The translations under genes and the position numbers were made by a program. Below the pieces are notes generated by a model. It was not told the DNA's origin. It did no database searches and was given only the letters and a program-made list of their open reading frames with translations. DNA of 18,744 nt. Source: Beroe ovata. Lineage: Eukaryota; Ctenophora; Nuda; Beroida; Beroidae. The stretch is from assembly GCA_946803715.1 (NCBI GenBank), contig CAMPET010000125.1, positions 183,282 through 202,025 on the forward strand. Reading direction: 5' to 3'. Shown piece by piece: positions 13,097 through 18,744 of this stretch (positions are counted from its first letter, which is position 1; each line of letters starts with the position of its first letter).

Positions 13097-13752
13097 AGGA
13101 GTTTGCCTTAGATAATTCTAAACATGCATAACTGTCCTTAGTAACCGTGCTGTAATTTCATGAGACTACTAAGAAATTGCAATTCCAAAGACTACTTATA
13201 AATAGACTATCCGCCATTTTAGTGATGGCATCCACACACCCTCGAAATACCAGACGCTACAAACCAAGTCTGATCTATGCAGTCCTGATATCTTTAATCC
13301 CGCTGCCCTTGCTATACCTATACAACTTCTGCATGTCTGTCAAAATGTGAGTATTGGCGCCTCAACTCCCAACAGGGGAATGACAGACACTGTCAGACAG
13401 GAGGGCGCCCAGAAAGTTGAACTATAGAAAGAGTCTCAAACTCGCTTAGTACTTTAATATTGTCAATTGACGTCACAACTAACACTAACAGATTGTTTAT
13501 TGTGCCCTGAAGAAAAGTAACAAGAAGGTGCCACTTTTTTGATAAAACGACAAAAACACAAAAGATGTGTCATTAACGATCTTATCGCAAAGAAGCAATA
13601 AATATCTTTTTGTTCCAACAATGAAAGCTTTTATAAAGAGTTTTGATCGCTATCGCCAATATAAAAGCATCTGAATCGAGAGGAACGGGCTTACAATTGA
13701 AATAGCTGTGGCTGTGTGTAGTTAACAGTAGCGAGCCTCCCTGGTAGCTGTG
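13097..13752. promoter_or_regulatory. Divergent intergenic region between SPT6 and the receptor gene
   Basis: Head-to-head spacing is 656 bp. On the SPT6 side, CCGCCATTTT at 13211-13220 reads AAAATGGCGG on the minus strand, the YY1-type element often placed just downstream of the start site in TATA-less housekeeping genes. Further motifs are TTGGCGCC (13354-13361, E2F-like) and a full CRE palindrome TGACGTCA (13468-13475). I found no acidic-coding exons of SPT6 on the minus strand here. Confidence 0.5.
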
Positions 13753-16700
13753 ATGATAAACTCCCATCTCATTGGACTTATGATTTTTTACCTTGGAGCA
13801 GCTCAAGATCGATCATCAGACAACAGTAAGTCTCTTTTCCTTAGATCATGTTTCTAGTAATTGCATTTGATCAAAAAATCGAAGAAACAAGCAATCTGCC
13901 CATCTTATAAACAATATTGGTAGTCTGCAATAAAAGATTCGGCAATATAGTGATTACTGAGGTTAGGTATACGACGACAACCACATTGAGGGTTGATATG
14001 AGCATGTCTCATGTAACCTTCAGCTGAAACATACTGACCAAATAATGACCTGAAGATTCCGTAGCCAGCGAACGTAATTCGAAGTTACTCGCCAGCGACC
14101 GAAGCTAATCGCCCTCTTTCTCCAGGTCCAATTTGTGAACTCAAAGAGTACAATGGATTCATAAAATACGTCTGTCATAGCGGGATAAGTGATGGAGTTT
14201 TTTTCAAGTGTTTTAATTCGGAAATATACTATGACTTTCCATGGACCGACCACGTGACAGCTCTTCCTTCTGAAAATCTTTGTCCAAACGACCCATACTT
14301 TTACCAAGCATGTGGGACTCCAAATCTCAGAGGCAGTGATAGGTTAAAAGCAGCGGGATCCAAAGCTTTTTGTGGAGACTTTTTCTGCGACAACGTTGCA
14401 GCAATGGGACCAAGTGCTGCGAATAAAAGCGAGTTATATCTTTTCTCGAGCAAAAACCAATGGGATAGTCGAGTCTGTGATGGTCGTCGAGACTGTGCTA
14501 ATACCATTATTGATGAGGAACATTGCGACGTAAATTATAGGTTCACCATGCTGCCCTCTGGTGAAATAATTGCAAAGAACTTGGTTTGTAATCTGAAATG
14601 TGATCTCACGGATTGTGAAGATGAGTGGAAGTGTAATGGTGTAAAATATGGTCTGCACTGCGAGCCGAACCAATATTATAGAGGTTATGGAGAAATCGTT
14701 TACATCACCCCATCAGCTAGTTGTAATCGTGACAAAAATTGCATCGATGGAAAAGATGAGAAGAAAATATGTAAAGTTACTAAATCAGATAAAGAAAATC
14801 AAAAGTGCATGAAGACTAATCTTAACTCAGGTGTTACGCCATTCAAAATGTACCTCACTGAGAATATGAGATGTTTTCCAATGTTCGCTTCGTGTCGCAA
14901 TTATGTAGACCAAACCAACTGTACAGACAGTCAAAAAATTGGAATACGTTGTCATGTTAATGGCTATCCCTCAACAGTATCAATATTTATGATGTGCCAA
15001 AGCATGCCTCGACTATGTGATGACAACATAGAAAACAAGTGCGAGAAAATCACAGGAAGCTGCTCCGTACACAAACACAAGATGTGTGATGGTACACAAG
15101 ATTGTGACGATAAAAGTGATGAGGATCTTCAGATTTGCCTCCAGACCACAAAGAAGACTTGTGAGAGACGAGGCAGGTTAAACAAGCAGTTGTCAATACC
15201 CTTGTCATGGCTGAAGGACGGTGTCAGAGACTGTATGGATGGGATAGATGAGGACGGTTCATTATGGCCAACTTGTGGATATGGACCTACACGGAGGTTT
15301 ATCCTTGAAGATAGTCAATGTAGGGATGTTTTTCTCTGTAGGGGTAAAAAGTCAGGCTATGTGGAAATGAATCTGCTCTGTGATGGAGTAGAGAGCTGTG
15401 GCCTCGAAAACAACGTCTGTTCTGTATCTAGAAAGTTTCCTGAAATCTACACAGATTTGCAAGATACCGTACAACCGATAAGTGGCCATCGGTCAGGCTG
15501 GGTTCACCACATGTCCTTTTGTGTCAAAGGAATGTCAAACTTGGAAGATCTCATGAAAAACCCCTGTTTGACCCAGCGCTTTAGGTTCCCTGATCACTTT
15601 GTTTTTGGGCTTGAACAGGTCCGTGAATTGTTCGTCTTGCCACAAGTTCCTAGCACATGCGATCATGTCTATGGAGAAAATTACGTTTTCAGGAGCTGTA
15701 ACAATGCATGCTATGATTCGATTTGCCCACTTGCAGTGATACCTACAGAATACTCCTGTCCACTACAATTTCCTCTCAGAGTGAAAACTTATGCCAAAAG
15801 CCCCAAGGTAAGTGATCACCCTTACTTGGCCATACTCTTAAAATCACGTGGACTATTTAGCAATCGGATATTTGTCTGCAACAATAATCTGAAGTGCTTA
15901 CCATATACGAAAGTGTGCGATTTGGTGGATGATTGTGGTGACAGTTCGGATGAAGCAAACTGCACTAATCATTTCAAGTGTGCAAAATCAGTACATTATA
16001 TCCCAAAAACACAGAAATGTGACTCAGTATTCCACTGCTTGGATCTATCAGATGAATGCAATAATGAATGCTCCCGAGAACTTCTTGATGATACTGGAAT
16101 TAAGACAGCTGCCTGGGTTTTTGGCTGCATAGCTGTTATATGCAATTCATTCACCCTTGTCAGAAATGCCAGTACTATGATCAAATCTAAAAACATCCGC
16201 TCATTGACCAACAAAGTTCTAATTTTGCTCATCAACTTAGGTGATCTAATGATTGGCATTTATCTGCTATCCTTAGCTTTGATGGACATCACATTCAAAG
16301 AAAACTATTGCTCAAAGCAAACAGAATGGCTGACAGATCCTAAATGCACAGCTTTAGGAATAGTCAATACCTTTGGATCGCAGTTGTCTCTTATATCCAT
16401 GACGACGCTAAGCAGTATAAGAGCATGGTCAGTTTCAAAGACTCTTACCAATGCTTCCCCTGGACTGAACAAAAAGAGCGTAGCCATACTGGTATTGATA
16501 GTGTTTTGCATTTCATTGGGGTCGATTGCTTTGGCTATTATACCCCTGATTCCTAATCTAGAAGAGTTCTTTGTCAATGGACTTCACCACGATCCTGAAT
16601 TTAGAGTTTTCATCGGATTCCTCGATAAGAATGAACATGGAGATGTTCTCTCAAGGTACTATGGTCGTATGCAGAAGAAGACCTTGAAATGGAAGTTTAT

Positions 16701-17561
16701 ATCCAGAATGGTACATGACATGTTCTCAAAGGATTACGGAGTTTTGAAGACGAAAAAGCTTGAGTTTTACGGCAATGATGCAACGTGTATGTTCAAGTAC
16801 TTTGTCACTTCATCAGATCCTCAGAGACAGTTCGTGTGGAGTGTTATAGGACTAAATTTTGTCTGTTTTCTCGTCATTGCAGTGTCCTACTTAACCATAT
16901 CATCGGTTTCAAAGCAATCTGCTGCAAATTTGGGAGAAAGATTTAGAAAAAGGCACAAAGCAACGCAAAGAAAAATATCTGCCATAATTCTGACAGATTG
17001 TATTTGCTGGATTCCTTTCATCATCGTGGGAGTGATCCATTCGTTAGAGGTTTTCGATGCAACAGCGTGGTATTCAGTGTTTTCCATTGTCATATTACCA
17101 ATCAATTCGGTGATAAATCCATTCTTTTATGACGATACCCTCAGCCACGCAGTGAGATTCATCTTTTCGAAGGTTTTCAAACCACTAAAAAAAGCAGATA
17201 GCCATGAGATAAATCAGATAAACACAGATCGAGATCATAAACTGGAAAAGAACTTGGTAAATTACGGCGTCAAGCATAATTCTGAAATAGGCCAGATTGG
17301 TGCAATTTCTGTGAAAATGGATTTAATTCAGGTTCGTAAACTGATGTTATCTACTTTAAGTTTGTAACAATCTATCATTTGACATTCCTTTATGATAAGT
17401 AACAGTTTATTGAACTAAAATCAAAAGAGTTCCTGTCGGAACTTAGAGCTATTCTTTTCCAGAAAAGCACAGCGGAGACAAAGACACAAGAAGATGTCAG
17501 TGTTATGATGACACCTGATCAGGAAGAAAGTAGTATCAGGGAAGAAGAAAAATCGGAATGA
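13753..17561 (+). CDS. LDLa-repeat, LGR/relaxin-receptor-type GPCR
   Basis: Three exons join in frame: 13753-13825, 14126-17331, 17463-17561 (3378 nt, 1125 aa). Exon 1 encodes a signal peptide (MINSHLIGLMIFYLGAAQ) and is followed by donor GTAAGT. The Cys-rich ectodomain (about 25-684) has about seven LDLa-like modules; the clearest are CDGTQDCDDKSDE (near 345) and CDLVDDCGDSSDEANC (near 622). No leucine-rich repeats are visible. TM1 about 685-707, TM2 722-744 (GDLMIGIYLL), TM3 768-790, TM4 810-833, TM5 927-950, TM6 975-999 (TDCICWIP), TM7 1006-1028 (LPINSVINPFFY). TM2, TM6 and TM7 carry LGR-family signatures. C-x...-C pairs at TM3 (DPKC) and ECL2 (ATC) fit the usual disulfide. The D/E-R-Y/W position reads IRA, and ECL2 is about 92 residues. 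The last exon adds an acidic tail; without splicing the frame ends at TAA 17365-17367. It should act at the plasma membrane; the ligand is unknown. Snail GRL101 is a comparable architecture but has LRRs. Confidence 0.85.
17463..17561 (+). other. Last receptor exon, spliced cytoplasmic tail
   Basis: A CAG|GTTCGT donor at 17331/17332 and a TTCTTTTCC-AG acceptor at 17461-17462 remove a 131-bp phase-0 intron. The exon encodes 32 residues, Ser/Thr- and Glu-rich, before TGA, and ends in IREEEKSE. An alternative read-through form ends in VRKLMLSTLSL. Both are possible; the coding-like composition and the good acceptor favour splicing. Confidence 0.6.
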
Positions 17562-18369
17562 ACATCAGACCTCTCCCCAATGCTATTTTTGCTCATCTTG
17601 TTTATCGGTTAATGCTATCTAATTGTAAACTACTAGAAATAACGTATCTTACTTATAACTACGCTATTGAGATCTGAGGTTTTTATGCAATCTTATCCAA
17701 AAAGCAAGCATTATAGAATTGGTGTGTGGTGCTTTCCTTGGGTGCTGTAAAGTATAATCCACAATGTAAACACTCAACAATGTAAACACTAAACACGGCT
17801 AAAATAAAACTAGGAAATGGCGTCTTGAGAGCTTTTGTGACAACCTGTAAACCCCTTGCACCACTGAATAACGACATTTCTGATTTCATTGAAAATTATA
17901 AGCTGAAGTTTGATTCTAAACATATCAATGAAACTTTTGCTCATTATCAATTCTGGATTGATACTATCAATTATCAAATTCAGTTCAAATTCTATCCTGA
18001 AAGTCGTATAAAAATAATGATCAAACGTATCGATTTTGTATTCTAAAACCTGATAGGCATGCCTTAAGTTGGCGAGAACTAAAACGTCTTCTCGATTTGA
18101 GAATACAGTTTGTGCTACATTCTTGAAAAAACGAGTAAACACCTACAATATCAACAAACATATAAAAACTGGTTTCGTTTAATTCACTTATATATCACGA
18201 AGAATTAGCTGCCAAAAAATTGCATTAATTAGCGTGATTGAAGGTAAGCTTTTTAACAATGTTCCTTATTAATAGCGTTATGGCTTATGACAAATAATGA
18301 TCTGTGTTCAATTGACCCGGAACTTTTGGATCACGGTGGGTACCTGAAGGTGGGTACCTTATACTGTGT
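17562..18369. other. 3' flank of the receptor gene, no firm gene
   Basis: AT-rich sequence with candidate poly(A) signals. Overlapping open frames occur on both strands (plus 17825-18046, minus 17810-18142). Neither resembles a known family and neither has a clear gene context, so they are not called. Three GGTGGGTACC-type units begin at about 18335. Confidence 0.5.
17803..17808 (+). terminator. Candidate poly(A) signal of the receptor gene
   Basis: AATAAA lies 242 bp after the spliced stop codon and is the first canonical hexamer I found downstream of it. No transcript evidence is available. Confidence 0.35.
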
Positions 18370-18448
18370 CGCGCGTTCCGTCTAAAAAATAGCAATTTGA
18401 AGGTGGGAACCCGCGTTAGCGGTACCCACCTTCAAAATATAACGCGCG
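18370..18448. repeat. Foldback (MITE-like) inverted repeat
   Basis: The inner arms (18396-18414 and 18419-18436) pair over about 18 bp, with one mismatch and a one-base bulge, around a GTTA loop. Outer arms CGCGCGTT (18370-18377) and AACGCGCG (18441-18448) pair as well, so the whole segment can fold back. The right arm also matches a second upstream copy at 18345-18358 perfectly over 14 bp. It has no coding capacity. It could be the end of a small non-autonomous element. Confidence 0.7.
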
Positions 18449-18501
18449 TACATTACTGTGAAACATTGATACGCGTACATTACTGTTATGAAACATTGAT
18501 A
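18445..18501. repeat. Tandem duplication of about 27-30 bp
   Basis: CGCGTACATTACTGT and GAAACATTGATA occur at 18445-18471 and again at 18472-18501. The second copy has three extra bases (TTA) in the middle. The first copy overlaps the outer arm of the foldback. Confidence 0.8.
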
Positions 18502-18744
18502 CTAGTGTGTGGCTATATGTGAGTGTGTGTAACATATTATGTGTACCGTGTCTTTATACACTCGATATTTACACCAGCTCCCGGAGAGAATCTCCCGAGA
18601 TTTTTTGCTCAGAAAAATTTCGGAGTTCGGGGAAGGGGGATTCAGTCCGATTGAAATCCTCGTTTATTTGTCGGATAAACAATCTATGTCAACAAATATA
18701 GAAAACTTGATTAGAATGAGATATGCTTTGAAAATCACAAAAAA
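18502..18744. other. Right-edge sequence, nothing assigned
   Basis: A short GT-rich stretch is followed by mixed sequence. No splice-bounded exon or RNA gene is recognisable. Confidence 0.4.

Noticed and set aside
13203-13216. ATGGCGGAT on the minus strand as a missing SPT6 first exon
   Set aside because: The frame closes after 19 codons, no donor in the required phase joins it to the acceptor at 13087, and the sequence fits a YY1-type promoter element better.
13582-13806. Minus-strand 74-aa frame opposite the receptor's first exon
   Set aside because: It overlaps the signal-peptide exon and the divergent promoter and has no SPT6-like or other recognisable content.
17810-18142. Overlapping small frames on both strands downstream of the receptor
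   Set aside because: AT-rich, no family resemblance, no promoter or splice context; chance frames are the simplest explanation.

Overview
The window is animal nuclear DNA. It carries spliced GT-AG genes for conserved metazoan chromatin and transcription proteins and a rhodopsin-type receptor. Most introns are short (79-176 bp, with exceptions of 300, 303 and 938 bp), which suggests a compact invertebrate genome, perhaps a sponge, placozoan, cnidarian or lophotrochozoan. The sequence alone does not let me decide which. It also holds (CA)n/(TG)n microsatellites and one undetermined base at 3199.

Layout. (1) Positions 1-871 hold simple repeats, a 34-bp palindrome and a promoter-like CACGTG/CCAAT/TATA cluster; I found no convincing coding exon. 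(2) Positions 872-2888, minus strand: the N-terminal part of a Mi-2/CHD3-4-5-type NuRD remodeler in seven exons (acidic N terminus, CHDNT-like segment, basic linker, two PHD fingers). Its chromodomains and ATPase are not in the window. (3) Positions 2889-4952: a 5' flank with a likely promoter near 3.7-3.85 kb, a TG microsatellite, and an unexplained kilobase with short repeats. (4) Positions 4953-13096, minus strand: an SPT6 (SUPT6H) transcription elongation factor, rebuilt here as 25 in-frame exons and 1552 aa. It is complete from the core N-terminal conserved segment to the stop, but lacks the usual long acidic N terminus. (5) Positions 13097-13752: a divergent intergenic promoter region. 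(6) Positions 13753-17561, plus strand: a three-exon gene for a 1125-aa receptor with a signal peptide, about seven LDLa-like modules and an LGR/relaxin-receptor-type 7TM domain, with no leucine-rich repeats. (7) Positions 17562-18744: 3' flank with a foldback (MITE-like) structure and a tandem duplication.

The two minus-strand genes both act on chromatin during transcription. Mi-2 is the NuRD ATPase, and SPT6 is a histone chaperone travelling with RNA polymerase II. The receptor is unrelated to them and runs head-to-head with SPT6. The least expected observations are the missing SPT6 N terminus, the Spt5-like TP-rich repeats at the SPT6 C terminus, the LRR-less LDLa/LGR-type receptor with a very long second extracellular loop and an optional spliced tail, and the apparent absence of the Mi-2 motor downstream of its PHD fingers.
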